From assembly GCF_009467825.1 (NCBI RefSeq), contig NZ_WIOK01000010.1, positions 1-64,000 on the forward strand: a stretch of DNA of 64,000 nucleotides, read 5' to 3'. The stretch comes from Cyclobacterium xiamenense (GTDB lineage: Bacteria > Bacteroidota > Bacteroidia > Cytophagales > Cyclobacteriaceae). The notes under the pieces are model-generated. The model saw nothing but the letters and a program-made list of their open reading frames with translations. It ran no database searches and had not been told where the DNA came from. Each line of letters begins with the position of its first letter. The first letter of the stretch is position 1. The translations under genes were made by a program, and so were the position numbers. This document shows positions 9,464 through 18,557 of this stretch, piece by piece.

Positions 9464-10453
9464 ATGAAGTTAGCCGTAGTGGGAGCCACCGGATTGGTAG
9501 GCTCCGAAATTTTGGAAGTGCTGGACGAGCACAATTTTGCATTCGACGAACTCCTTTTGGTCGCCTCTGAGCGATCCGCGGGGAAAAAGATTGCGTTTAA
9601 GGGAAAGGAATATACGGTAATTGGCCTGAAACAGGCAGTGGAAGCGAAGCCGGATATTGCAATATTTTCAGCAGGGGGAGGTACTTCTCTGGAGTGGGCG
9701 CCTCGGTTTGCCGAAGCCGGTACCATCGTGATCGATAATTCTTCGGCCTGGAGAATGGACCCAACGAAAAAACTTATTGTCCCCGAAATTAACGGGAAAG
9801 CGTTGCGCATCGACGACCGTATCATTGCCAATCCCAACTGCTCCACCATTCAGATGGTGCTTGCGCTGGCCCCTTTGCGGCAGAAATACGGCATCAAGCG
9901 AATTGTGGTATCTACCTACCAATCGGTTACCGGAACGGGAAAAGATGCGGTCGATCAACTGATGGCGGAGCGAAAAGGGGAAGAAGCCACCATGGTCTAC
10001 CCGTATAAAATCGATCTGAATGTATTGCCCCATATCGATGTGTTTCAGGAAAACGGCTACACCAAGGAGGAAATGAAGATGATCAATGAGACCAAAAAGA
10101 TCTTCGACGACGATTCCATTCAGGTAACGGCTACTGCGGTCCGAATTCCGGTGATGGGAGGCCACTCCGAATCCGTCAATGTGGAATTCAAAAAAGATTT
10201 TGATCTGGAAGAGGTCCGGAAACTGCTGGGAGAATCCCCCGGTGTGGTGGTGCAGGACGATCCGGCCACCAATACCTACCCCATGCCCCTGCATGCCCAC
10301 AAAAAGGACGAGGTGTTTGTTGGCCGACTGCGTCGGGATGAAACCCAGCCCAATACGCTTAACATGTGGATTGTGGCAGATAACCTTCGAAAGGGGGCGG
10401 CCACCAATGCCGTGCAAATAGCCGAATACCTGTTGGCACACAGCATGGCTTAA
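9464..10453 (+). CDS. asd: Aspartate-semialdehyde dehydrogenase
   Basis: Catalyses NADPH-dependent reduction of aspartyl phosphate to aspartate semialdehyde, the branch point to lysine/diaminopimelate, threonine and methionine; cytoplasmic. The Rossmann motif VVGATGLVGSEILEVL starts the protein, SAGGGTSLEWAPRFAEAG follows, and the catalytic cysteine sits in IANPNCSTIQMV (about residue 125). The C-terminal part has the RIPVMGGHSESV segment. Family members begin directly at MK-AVVGATG, so I choose the ATG at 9464 (329 aa) over the in-frame ATG at 9404, which adds 20 residues unlike the family. The next gene starts with the base right after its stop codon, indicating an operon. Confidence 0.96.
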   Translation: MKLAVVGATGLVGSEILEVLDEHNFAFDELLLVASERSAGKKIAFKGKEYTVIGLKQAVEAKPDIAIFSAGGGTSLEWAPRFAEAGTIVIDNSSAWRMDPTKKLIVPEINGKALRIDDRIIANPNCSTIQMVLALAPLRQKYGIKRIVVSTYQSVTGTGKDAVDQLMAERKGEEATMVYPYKIDLNVLPHIDVFQENGYTKEEMKMINETKKIFDDDSIQVTATAVRIPVMGGHSESVNVEFKKDFDLEEVRKLLGESPGVVVQDDPATNTYPMPLHAHKKDEVFVGRLRRDETQPNTLNMWIVADNLRKGAATNAVQIAEYLLAHSMA

Positions 10454-11641
10454 GTGAATCTGGAAGCGACCTATACCGCCGAACTGATGCAATTTGTGCA
10501 TGATCATCTGAATGAAGATCCTGCACAATTGCTTTTAAAGCAAAAAGAAATTCCCGGACTGGACCTCAAGGCAGCCGCTGCCCAAATAGCCCTGCGGCAG
10601 AAGGCAAGGCAAAAGTTGCCGAGTTGGTTTGTCCATCCACACCTTATTTTTCCGCCTGCCCTTTCGGTAGAGCAATGCTCGTCGGAACGTACGGCAAGGT
10701 ACAAAGCCAGCTTGGTGCAGGGAACGACCCTGCTGGACCTGACCGGGGGCTTTGGCGTGGATACCGTCTATTTGGGTGAAAACAGCAAACGGGTGACCTA
10801 TGTGGAGCGACAGGAGGAGCTGGTAGCCCTGGCCCGGCGAAACCTGCCCCACTTTTTGAACAGCCAGCACTGTACCTTTGTGAAGCAGGATGCGCTTGAA
10901 TTTCTGCGGGAAACGCCGGAAACGTACGACCTGCTTTACGTAGATCCTGCGCGGAGGGGCATGGGCAATCAAAAATTACATCGCCTTCGGGACCTGGAGC
11001 CGGATCTGGTGCGTAACTGGGACCTATTGCAGCAAAAAGCCAGGGTCATTATGGTAAAGGCCTCTCCCATGCTGGATATCAGCGAGGCCTGCAGGGAATT
11101 ATCGGGAATCACCCAGGTACACGTACTCGGAGTAAAGAACGAGGTTAGGGAACTGCTGTTGCTGGCGGACGGCTCCGGAAAACCGCTGCGGATTGTAGCT
11201 GTGGAAATGCGGGAGGGAGAGACCTTTTCCTTTTCGTTTTCTCCGGAGGAGGAAGCCCTGGCTTGTCCCACATTTGCCTATCCTGGGAAATACCTGATCA
11301 TCCCGTATGCCGCCCTTTTAAAAGCCGGGGCATTCAAAAGCTTTTCCGTAGCGCAGGGACTGGCCAAGTTGCATCCACACACCCACGTGTATACCACGGA
11401 TCAGTTGCCGGAGGCAGTGCCTGGACGGGTATTTGAGGTGATGGAGCAAATTCGTCTGGATAAGAAAGTACTGAAAAAGCGATACCCGGAGGGTAAGGTG
11501 CACGTGATTTCCAAAAACCATCCCCTTAAAGCGGAGGCCTTTAAAAAGAAATTCCGTCTCCGGGACGGGGGAACGGAGTTTTTAATTGCGGCCACAGCAG
11601 TAGATGGGAAACCAGGGGTTTGGCGGTGCCGAATGGTTTGA
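10454..11641 (+). CDS. Class I SAM-dependent methyltransferase with THUMP-like domain
   Basis: A 395-aa putative nucleic-acid methyltransferase known from Bacteroidota. The start is a GTG immediately after the asd stop. The middle part holds a Rossmann SAM-binding fold: LLDLTGGFGVDTVYLG (motif I, about residues 94-109), a YVERQEEL acidic loop, and DLLYVDPARRGMGNQK (about 157-172), where DPAR takes the place of the usual (D/N)PP(Y/F) motif IV. The C-terminal region from about residue 300 resembles the THUMP-like domain found in these proteins (MEQIRLDKKVLKKRYPEGK). The RNA or other substrate is not known. Confidence 0.85.
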   Translation: MNLEATYTAELMQFVHDHLNEDPAQLLLKQKEIPGLDLKAAAAQIALRQKARQKLPSWFVHPHLIFPPALSVEQCSSERTARYKASLVQGTTLLDLTGGFGVDTVYLGENSKRVTYVERQEELVALARRNLPHFLNSQHCTFVKQDALEFLRETPETYDLLYVDPARRGMGNQKLHRLRDLEPDLVRNWDLLQQKARVIMVKASPMLDISEACRELSGITQVHVLGVKNEVRELLLLADGSGKPLRIVAVEMREGETFSFSFSPEEEALACPTFAYPGKYLIIPYAALLKAGAFKSFSVAQGLAKLHPHTHVYTTDQLPEAVPGRVFEVMEQIRLDKKVLKKRYPEGKVHVISKNHPLKAEAFKKKFRLRDGGTEFLIAATAVDGKPGVWRCRMV

Positions 11642-12440
11642 TGGCGTGAGGATCTGATCGGGGGATTTGAAAAAGACGGATAGGTGTTTTTGCGAATTCC
11701 CTGCAGCTTTGTTGGCGGTACTCGGCCATGTTTTTTTCGATCAATTGCCTACTAGCGATAGGCAATAGGGGTATTCTCGGGATGACGGGCTTCAGCCAAA
11801 TTATTCCCCCTCGGATCGCCCAAATTCACCTTTCACAGGAAACTCTTACAACTCCCTGGAATAGTGGGTTTTTTAATGATTGAGGGCAAATCAGCAACCC
11901 ATCGACCATCTGATAGGGTTGGTTGCCGAACCCAACAAAAAGCACAAGCCCTTGCATTTCTTCCATTTTGGCACAAGCCCGGGTGCTTTAACGATTGGCT
12001 TTTGAGGTGTCTGGAAAGCCGCCTAATCCACTACCAATTGAACATTTTCTATGGTCAACCACAGCGTACAGTCAATAGAAAAAACCCAATTTTCTCTGAT
12101 TTGACACAGGGGATTAATGATTTCTTTCAAAATATTTCCAAATTCATTTGGGTGGGAGCGATCCATTCCGTTTAAATCATTTTTAAAGATGGTGGTGGAA
12201 TCGTTAAGTAGACGTTATGCGGTTGGTTAGTTTTCAGGAAGATGTAGAAAGCCTTGTGTTGAATCTCTACAAATGGGTCCAACTATTCATAACATAGCGA
12301 ATTATCTATTTTAAGGATTACCGAAAGCCCCGCGTCGACTTCGGAACTTCGCCGGCAATGACCATTTACTTTCAACACCAGGCGTATAAAGCTATTCCTT
12401 TTTTTCGTTATATTCCCTTTCCAAACCAAATAACCCAACC
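11642..12440. other. Long intergenic stretch without a convincing gene
   Basis: About 800 bp between the methyltransferase and the Tat-exported isomerase. The only long frame (11864-12175, plus strand, 103 codons) has no family resemblance, no start context and mixed composition, so I do not call it. The stretch contains a perfect 8-bp inverted repeat at 11744-11766. It may hold decayed coding sequence or the promoter of the downstream gene. Confidence 0.5.
11744..11766. repeat. 8-bp inverted repeat
   Basis: ATTGCCTA at 11744-11751 and TAGGCAAT at 11759-11766 are a perfect inverted pair with a 7-nt spacer. No T tract follows on either side, so it is not a standard terminator; function unknown. 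Confidence 0.4.
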
Positions 12441-13373
12441 ATGAACCGAAGAACCTTTACACGGAACAGCCTGTCTGCCCTGGGGCTGGCGATGGTAGCA
12501 GCCCCCGCTTTTGCCAGGATACGTCCCAAAGCCGCTGTACGTCTGGGTGGACCGATCTTTTCCAAACCCCAGGGGCCGGAGGAATGGGCCGCGGCTGTAA
12601 GGGCCAAAGGATTCCGTGCTGCCTATTGCCCGCTTCCCACTACGGCAAGTGCAGTGGAGATTCAGGCCTACGAAAGTGCAGCTAAAAAAGCAGACATTGT
12701 TATCGCTGAAGTGGGAGCCTGGAGCAATCCCATTAGCCCCGACGCCAACATGGCCCGGGAAGCCATGGAAAAGTGCATCCAGTCCCTGCACCTGGCCGAA
12801 CGTATTGGTTCTAATTGTTGCGTAAACATCAGTGGCTCAAAAAACGCGGTTCACTGGGCCGGGCCGCATCGCGATAACCTCACGCAGGATACCTTCGATC
12901 AAATCGTAGAAGTAACGCGAAAAATCATCGATGCAGTGAAGCCGAAACGAACGTTTTTTGCACTGGAACCCATGCCCTGGGCCTTTCCCGACTCTGCAGA
13001 CAGTTACCTGGATCTGATCCGGGCCATTGACCGCAAGGCCTTTGGTGTGCACATGGACCCCATGAACCTGATCGTAAGCCCCCGGTTGTTTTATGACAAC
13101 GCCAACCTGATACGGGAGTGCTTTAAAAAACTGGGAGCTCATATCCGAAGTTGTCACGCCAAGGACATCGATCTCCGGCAGGATTATTACATGCCGCAAT
13201 TTTCCGAAGTGCGACCGGGTCTGGGCCAGCTGGATTACCAGGTGTTTTTGCAGGAAGTAAGCCGGCTTGCGGACATACCCCTGATGATGGAGCACCTGAG
13301 CTCCGAAGAAGAGTACGACCTGGCTGCGGCGTATATTCGCGCAGAAGGGCTGAAAGTAGGGGTAACGGCCTAA
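12441..13373 (+). CDS. Tat-exported sugar phosphate isomerase/epimerase-like TIM-barrel protein
   Basis: A 310-aa member of the xylose-isomerase-like TIM-barrel family (AP endonuclease 2 fold). The N-terminus NRRTFTRNSLSALGLAMV is a twin-arginine signal ending near APAFA, so the enzyme is probably exported folded with its metal. The barrel shows expected metal-site segments: FALEPMPWAFPDS (glutamate, about residue 174), FGVHMDPMNLI (His/Asp, about 200), IRSCHAKDIDL (His, about 236) and LMMEHLSSEEEYD near the C-terminus. Family members isomerise or epimerise sugars or inositol derivatives; the substrate cannot be told. Its stop overlaps the end of the convergent small gene by 4 bp. Confidence 0.88.
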   Translation: MNRRTFTRNSLSALGLAMVAAPAFARIRPKAAVRLGGPIFSKPQGPEEWAAAVRAKGFRAAYCPLPTTASAVEIQAYESAAKKADIVIAEVGAWSNPISPDANMAREAMEKCIQSLHLAERIGSNCCVNISGSKNAVHWAGPHRDNLTQDTFDQIVEVTRKIIDAVKPKRTFFALEPMPWAFPDSADSYLDLIRAIDRKAFGVHMDPMNLIVSPRLFYDNANLIRECFKKLGAHIRSCHAKDIDLRQDYYMPQFSEVRPGLGQLDYQVFLQEVSRLADIPLMMEHLSSEEEYDLAAAYIRAEGLKVGVTA

Positions 13374-13564
13374 TAGCGTACGTTCTCCAGTAAAAGCCAG
13401 GTAAATAGCAGCAAGAGGAAGGCGATTCCGTAGTATTTCAGGACCAGCAGGCGGTTGCTACGGTGCAGAAACCACAGCACCCAAACCGGCCGGATAAAGC
13501 CCAGCACTACCGCAATGCCTGTCAGGAAGGTAAGGATTGTAAGACTGGCGAAAAGCGTTTCCAT
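13370..13564 (-). CDS. Small two-helix membrane protein
   Basis: A 64-aa product with two strong hydrophobic segments (about residues 5-32 and 40-60) separated by a short basic loop HRSNRLL. Start ATG at 13564. It is convergent with and overlaps the preceding gene by 4 bp and lies upstream of the infB terminator region on the other side. I do not recognise a family; a small inner-membrane protein is the most that can be said. Confidence 0.55.
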   Translation of the reverse strand: METLFASLTILTFLTGIAVVLGFIRPVWVLWFLHRSNRLLVLKYYGIAFLLLLFTWLLLENVRY

Positions 13565-13600
13565 GAGCGGGATCCTAGGTTGATCGTCTATTTTTCCAGC

Positions 13601-13633
13601 AAAAAAGGCTGTCGCGTATACGGGACAGCCTTT
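13601..13633 (-). terminator. Terminator of the rimP-nusA-infB operon
   Basis: On the minus strand a perfect 10-bp stem AAAGGCTGTC (13633-13624) with GACAGCCTTT (13613-13604) closes a 10-nt loop and ends in six T residues. It lies 27 bp after the infB stop codon. Confidence 0.9.
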
Positions 13634-13659
13634 CTTTTCGGATTACATCTCCATGCGGA

Positions 13660-16608
13660 TTATTTTTTCCGTTTGATTTCCTCCATTTTATACCCTTCAA
13701 AAGTATCTCCCACTTCGATATCGTTGAAACCTTTGATGGAAACTCCACACTCGTAGCCGTTTTTCACTTCGCTTACGTCGTCTTTGAAGCGTTTCAAGGC
13801 GCTAATTTCTCCCTCATGGATAACGATTCCATCCCGAATGATTCGGATCTTATTCTTGCGGTGAATGTAGCCATCAGTCACGTAGGAACCGGCGACAGTA
13901 CCGACTTTGGAAATCTTAAATACTTCCCGAACTTCGATATTGCCCGTAATCACCTCTTCAAATTCAGGTTCCAACATTCCTTCAATGGCATCTTTGATTT
14001 GGTTAATGGCATCGTAAATGATGGAGTAGTGCCTGATTTCAATCTCTTCTTGTTCCGCCAGCCGTTTGGCATTGGCAGAGGGGCGTACCTGGAAACCAAG
14101 AATAATCGCATCGGAGGCAGAAGCAAGCAATACATCCGACTCGGATATTTGTCCCACACCTTGATGGATAATCGTTACTTTTACTTCGTCTTTTGACAGT
14201 TTGAGTAGGGAATCGGACAGGGCTTCCACAGATCCATCCACGTCTCCTTTGATGATGATGTTAAGCTCCTTGAAGCTGCCAATCGCCAGTCGCCTGCCGA
14301 TTTCGTCCAGGGTGATGTGTTTTTTGGTTCGCAGACTCTGCTCTCGTTGGATTTGCTCGCGTGAATTGGCAATTTCCCGTGCTTCTCTTTCCGAATCGTA
14401 GACTTTAAACACGTCTCCGGCTTGCGGTGCACCTCCAAGACCCAGTACCTGTACAGGAGTGGAGGGCCCTGCTTCGTCCACTTTTTTACCGAGGTGGTCA
14501 AACATGGCCTTGACCCGGCCGTAATGCTGTCCGGCGAGGATGGTGTCCCCTATCCGTAGCGTGCCAGCCTGTACCATGACGGTGGATACGTAACCCCTTC
14601 CTTTGTCCAGGGACGCTTCCACGACCGTACCCACTGCGTTCTTTTTGGGATTGGCTTTGAGTTCCAGGATTTCGGATTCGAGCAATACCTTTTCGAGCAG
14701 CTCATCTATGCCCAGACCGGTCTTGGCGGAGATTTCCTGGGATTGGTATTTACCTCCCCAATCTTCCACCAGCAAGTTCATGTTGGCAAGTTCTTCTTTG
14801 ATTTTATCCGGATTGGCATTGGGCTTGTCCACTTTGTTGATAGCAAAAATCATCGGTACGCCTGCAACCTGGGCGTGATTAATCGCCTCCTTGGTCTGAG
14901 GCATCACGTTATCGTCTGCTGCGATCACAATAATGGCCACATCCGTTATCTTGGCACCCCGGGCCCGCATGGCAGTAAACGCCTCGTGTCCCGGTGTATC
15001 CAGGAAGGCAATTTTATGCCCGTCATCGGTTTCTACATCGTAGGCACCGATATGCTGCGTAATTCCCCCAGCTTCTCCGTGCGTCACCTTGGCCCTTCGG
15101 ATAAAGTCCAGCAAGGAGGTTTTACCGTGGTCTACGTGTCCCATGATGGTGACAATCGGTGCTCGTTCCACCAACTCCTCCGGATCCTCTTCTACTTTTA
15201 TCTCCGCTTCTTCTTCGTCGGATTTAGTAAATTCCACATCGTAGTTGAATTCATCTGCGATAATGGTGATGGCCTCTGCATCCAGTCGTTGGTTGATGGA
15301 GACAAACATCCCCAATCCCATACACACGGAAATGACCTCATTGACGGAAACGTCCATCAGGGAAGCCAGGTCATTGGCAGAAATAAATTCGGTTACCTTC
15401 AGTACTCGGCTTTCTTCCGGCGTATCACTTACTTCTTTGGATCGGTCTGACCGCTTGTCTCTACGGTTTTTACCCTTTCCGCCGGATTTTCCCCCGCCCT
15501 GTAACCGGGCCAGGGTTTGTTTGATCTGGTCCTGTATTTCTTTCTGGGTAGGTTCTTCTTTCTGGAAGCGGGTATTTCCAGTGCCTCTGGCACCGGGTCT
15601 TGCTGCTGGTCCCCGGTTATTGCCTTTTCGGGCACCTGCTCCCGGACCCTTTCCTGCAGCTCCCGCTGCTGGACGGACTCCCTCAGGGCCCCGTGCGGGT
15701 CGGTTATCGATGCGTTTTCTCGGCCGCTTTTTCTTCTCTTTGTTTCGTTCGTCTGAAGAAGCCACCGGTTTGGTTTTCTTTTTCGGCTTGTCTTTTGGAA
15801 GTTCGATCTTACCCAGGACGGTCAGTCCTTTCAGGGAGTCTGCCTTTGCAGAAATCACCTTGTCCTTTTCGTCGGAGACTTCCGCTGGTTTAATTGTTTC
15901 AGCGGCCGGTTTTTCCGGTTCGGCTGGTTTTTCTTCTGCTTTTGCGGGCGTTTCAGGGGTGGATTTTTCTTCTTTCGGATGCGAAGCTTTTGGTGTACTT
16001 TCCGGTGTTTTGCTTTCCGGCTCCACTGGTTTTGCCTTTACTGGACTGCTGGCAGCGGGTTTTTCTATTTCTGCCGCTGGCTTCTCTACCTTTTTCTCCG
16101 TTTTGGTCTCGGGAGTTTCTTTGGCGGGGACTTCCGCTTTCGGTTCGGGTGTTTTTGCGGCTACTTCGGGCTTCGGTTCGGCTGGTTTACCAGCCTTTCC
16201 TTCCAAATCAATTTTCCCCACTACTTTGATTCCTTGAAGTTTGGGCGCTTCCGTGGAAATTTTTTCGGTATCTTTTTCTGTCGAAGGTTTTTCTTCGCGC
16301 GGGCTAGGAGTTGGCTTTTCCGGTTCCGGCTTTTTGATTTCCTTCTCCGGTTCGGATTCGGATTCAGCCTTTATGGTAAAGTTTTCGTTGTGTCTTTTGC
16401 CAATGGAAAGATGGGAGGCCTCTTCCTTCTCTTGAGCAGAAGACCGAAACTCTTTGGCAAGCATGTTGAAATGCTCCATACTTATTTTAGAGTTTGGGTT
16501 GCTTTCTACTTCAAAGCCCTTCTTCGCCATGGACTCCACGATGGTCGCTACACCTACGTTGAGCTTTCTGGCTACCTGGCCTAATCGCATCATTTTTTCT
16601 TCTGACAT
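13660..16608 (-). CDS. infB: Translation initiation factor IF-2
   Basis: The GTPase that delivers initiator tRNA to the 30S subunit and promotes subunit joining. It is 982 aa. An N-terminal IF2_N module ([20 protein letters not shown]) is followed by a ~300-residue low-complexity stretch rich in Pro, Glu, Lys and Ala, then a basic GARK/RGP-rich segment, and the G domain from about residue 480: [14 protein letters not shown] (P-loop, about 488), [13 protein letters not shown] (G3) and INKVDKP (G4). Domains II, III and IV follow with the fMet-tRNA-binding C-terminus ([16 protein letters not shown]). The long linker is usual for Bacteroidota IF-2. It is the last gene of the rimP-nusA-infB operon, 71 bp after nusA. 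Confidence 0.98.
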   Translation of the reverse strand: MSEEKMMRLGQVARKLNVGVATIVESMAKKGFEVESNPNSKISMEHFNMLAKEFRSSAQEKEEASHLSIGKRHNENFTIKAESESEPEKEIKKPEPEKPTPSPREEKPSTEKDTEKISTEAPKLQGIKVVGKIDLEGKAGKPAEPKPEVAAKTPEPKAEVPAKETPETKTEKKVEKPAAEIEKPAASSPVKAKPVEPESKTPESTPKASHPKEEKSTPETPAKAEEKPAEPEKPAAETIKPAEVSDEKDKVISAKADSLKGLTVLGKIELPKDKPKKKTKPVASSDERNKEKKKRPRKRIDNRPARGPEGVRPAAGAAGKGPGAGARKGNNRGPAARPGARGTGNTRFQKEEPTQKEIQDQIKQTLARLQGGGKSGGKGKNRRDKRSDRSKEVSDTPEESRVLKVTEFISANDLASLMDVSVNEVISVCMGLGMFVSINQRLDAEAITIIADEFNYDVEFTKSDEEEAEIKVEEDPEELVERAPIVTIMGHVDHGKTSLLDFIRRAKVTHGEAGGITQHIGAYDVETDDGHKIAFLDTPGHEAFTAMRARGAKITDVAIIVIAADDNVMPQTKEAINHAQVAGVPMIFAINKVDKPNANPDKIKEELANMNLLVEDWGGKYQSQEISAKTGLGIDELLEKVLLESEILELKANPKKNAVGTVVEASLDKGRGYVSTVMVQAGTLRIGDTILAGQHYGRVKAMFDHLGKKVDEAGPSTPVQVLGLGGAPQAGDVFKVYDSEREAREIANSREQIQREQSLRTKKHITLDEIGRRLAIGSFKELNIIIKGDVDGSVEALSDSLLKLSKDEVKVTIIHQGVGQISESDVLLASASDAIILGFQVRPSANAKRLAEQEEIEIRHYSIIYDAINQIKDAIEGMLEPEFEEVITGNIEVREVFKISKVGTVAGSYVTDGYIHRKNKIRIIRDGIVIHEGEISALKRFKDDVSEVKNGYECGVSIKGFNDIEVGDTFEGYKMEEIKRKK

Positions 16609-16679
16609 ACTAATACCTATTCCTGTATTTTATTCTAATGCAAATATAAAGGGGATAACGTATAATCTATCGTTATTCG

Positions 16680-17924
16680 CTATTCAAATTCCTGTTTTAA
16701 TATTTTAAATACATCGTCAATCGTTTCTTCTTCCAGTTCGGTTCGCCGCAATAGGTCTTCTTTGGTCAAGGCCAATACGCTTTTTGCCGTATCAAGCCCT
16801 GTTTTTTTCAATTCGTCTATTACCCAACCCTCAATTTCGTCAGAAAATTCGGACAAATCCACATCTTCCTCTTCTTCGTAATCGGATAACTCTCTGAAAA
16901 CATCGATTTCATAGCCCACCAGACGGCTGGCAAGCCGAATGTTGAAACCGCCTTTGCCGATGGCCAGGGACACCTGATCGGGTTTGAGGTATACCGATAT
17001 CCGCTTGTCCTCTTCGCTAACTTGCAGGGAAGACACCTTTGCAGGGCTCAGGGCTCGGGACACGTACAGATCAAGGTTATCCGTGTAGTTAATGACGTCA
17101 ATATTCTCATTCTGCAATTCCCGTACCACGGCGTGAATTCGGCTGCCTTTCATTCCAACGCAAGCCCCAACCGGATCAATTCGGTCATCGTAGGATTCCA
17201 CCGCCACCTTTGCTCGTTCGCCGGGCTCCCGAACAATTTTCTTGATGGTGATGAGTCCGTCGTATACTTCCGGCACTTCGTTTTCAAACAGACGCTCCAA
17301 AAAGATGGGAGACGTTCGGGACAAAATGATCCGTGGGTTGCCATTGATCATTTCTACCTTGTGTACAATGGCCCGTACACTGTCTCCTTTCCGAAAGCGA
17401 TCCTTCGGAATCTGCTCGGATTTGGGCATGATCAGCTCGTTCCCCTCTCCATCCATTAATAGGATCTCTCTTCCCAGGATTTGGTATACTTCCGCACTGA
17501 TGATTTCCCCAACTAATTCCTCGTACTGCTGAAAGAGCAAGTCCTTTTCCAGATCCTTGATCCGTTGGATGAGGGTTTGGCGAGCCATCATGACGGCTCT
17601 TCTTCCAAAATCCTCCAATTCCACCTTTTCGTACGTTTCTTCTCCGATTTCAAAATCGGGTTCAATTTTCTTTGCCTCTGACAAACTAATTTTGTCGTAA
17701 TCCCAGATATCTTCCGAGTTATCGTCTACAATTTCTCTGATCCGAACGATCTCCAGATCTCCTTTGTCAGCATTGATGATCACATCAAAATTTTCATCTG
17801 TTTCGTACTTTTTGCGAATCATTGCCCGAAAAACATCTTCCAGAATACGGATCATTGTTGGTCGGTCCACATTTTTCGATCTTGCAAACTCAGCAAATGA
17901 TTCAATCAGAACTTTAGCATCCAT
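16680..17924 (-). CDS. nusA: Transcription termination/antitermination factor NusA
   Basis: Binds RNA polymerase and modulates pausing, termination and antitermination. At 414 aa it has the N-terminal polymerase-binding domain (residues 1-130), an S1 domain (about 135-200), and KH1/KH2 domains (about 230-345) with the conserved PVGACVGMKGSRI and VSLAIGKGGFNIRLASRL loops. It ends with an acidic stretch and one helix-hairpin-helix-like segment, and lacks the two long C-terminal acidic repeats of the E. coli protein, as is usual in this phylum. It starts 5 bp after the rimP stop, so it is co-transcribed. Confidence 0.97.
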   Translation of the reverse strand: MDAKVLIESFAEFARSKNVDRPTMIRILEDVFRAMIRKKYETDENFDVIINADKGDLEIVRIREIVDDNSEDIWDYDKISLSEAKKIEPDFEIGEETYEKVELEDFGRRAVMMARQTLIQRIKDLEKDLLFQQYEELVGEIISAEVYQILGREILLMDGEGNELIMPKSEQIPKDRFRKGDSVRAIVHKVEMINGNPRIILSRTSPIFLERLFENEVPEVYDGLITIKKIVREPGERAKVAVESYDDRIDPVGACVGMKGSRIHAVVRELQNENIDVINYTDNLDLYVSRALSPAKVSSLQVSEEDKRISVYLKPDQVSLAIGKGGFNIRLASRLVGYEIDVFRELSDYEEEEDVDLSEFSDEIEGWVIDELKKTGLDTAKSVLALTKEDLLRRTELEEETIDDVFKILKQEFE

Positions 17925-17929
17925 TGTTT

Positions 17930-18400
17930 TTATTTGAAAGAGACTACTACTATAGATTTCCTTATTTGGTCAAAGGGGAGGAAAATCGCTTCTTCTACCG
18001 CCTTTTTACCTTTTACTTTTTTCGTTACCAGGAGCTGAATACCTCGTTGGTCTACTTCGCTGAGTTTCCCCTCAAGCGTTTCGCCATTGTCTCGTGTAAT
18101 CTTCAAGGTGCGCCCGATATTTTTTTGGTACTGCCTTCGCGAACTCAACGGAAAATCCACTCCCGGAGAAGAGACTTCCATGACATACGCTGAATCCATG
18201 AGCTCTTTGGCCTCGATTTCATCCCCTACCGCTCTACTGACCAGTGCGCAGGTTTCAATCGTGATACCCTGATCCGCATCGATGAGGATATGCAAGGATT
18301 TTTTGGGTCCTTTTTCCACGATTTGGATGTCCACCACAAAGTGGCTGGCATCGGGAAGGTGTTTTTCCACTATTTCCTCTATCGTTTGCCTCAAATTCAT
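17930..18400 (-). CDS. rimP: Ribosome maturation factor RimP
   Basis: Assists late assembly of the 30S subunit; cytoplasmic. From the ATG at 18400 it is 156 aa, normal for RimP, starting MNLRQTIEEIVEKHLPD. The N-terminal alpha/beta domain includes TCALVSRAVGDEIEAKE and the conserved YVMEVSSPGVDFPL segment (about residues 75-88), followed by the C-terminal SH3-like barrel. The frame is open up to 18484, but the extra residues cross the leader hairpin at 18454-18476 and are not family-like, so the 18400 start is preferred. It is the first gene of the rimP-nusA-infB operon. Confidence 0.95.
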   Translation of the reverse strand: MNLRQTIEEIVEKHLPDASHFVVDIQIVEKGPKKSLHILIDADQGITIETCALVSRAVGDEIEAKELMDSAYVMEVSSPGVDFPLSSRRQYQKNIGRTLKITRDNGETLEGKLSEVDQRGIQLLVTKKVKGKKAVEEAIFLPFDQIRKSIVVVSFK

Positions 18401-18453
18401 ATCTTTTTGCTTACTTGCTCCAAGGGCTCCCCTCCAAAATGATTCATAATGAA

Positions 18454-18476
18454 AGAGGGGACTGCCTGTCCCCTCT
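18454..18476 (-). promoter_or_regulatory. Hairpin in the rimP operon leader
   Basis: AGAGGGGAC and GTCCCCTCT (18454-18462 and 18468-18476) form a perfect 9-bp GC-rich stem with a 5-nt loop in the ~95-nt leader between the proposed promoter and rimP. On the minus strand it is followed by TTTCATTATG, so it could act as an attenuator. Function is inferred. Confidence 0.5.
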
Positions 18477-18499
18477 GTGATCACTAACGAATTCTAGTA

Positions 18500-18507
18500 C
18501 AAATGTA
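18500..18507 (-). promoter_or_regulatory. -7 box of the rimP-nusA-infB promoter
   Basis: Read on the minus strand this is TACATTTG, an exact match to the Bacteroidota -7 consensus TAnnTTTG. It lies ~100 bp before the rimP ATG. No clear -33 element was identified. Confidence 0.5.
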
Positions 18508-18545
18508 ATAAAATTATTTTCCTAAAAAAAGTATTGAAAGTTTGA

Positions 18546-18553
18546 TAAATTTG
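18546..18553 (+). promoter_or_regulatory. -7 box of the cysS promoter
   Basis: TAAATTTG matches the Bacteroidota -7 consensus TAnnTTTG and ends only 4 bp before the cysS ATG at 18558, which implies a leaderless or nearly leaderless mRNA. It is divergent from the rimP operon box 40 bp away. Confidence 0.5.
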
Positions 18554-18557
18554 CCTC

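Noticed and set aside
9668-10528. 286-codon frame opposite asd
   Set aside because: Shadow frame; asd is a clear family member on the other strand.
11864-12175. 103-codon plus-strand frame
   Set aside because: No recognisable family, no start context and mixed composition; possibly decayed sequence but not callable.
15245-16237. 330-codon frame opposite infB
   Set aside because: It mirrors the low-complexity Pro/Glu/Lys linker of IF-2 and reads as a Ser/Phe/Gly-rich shadow.
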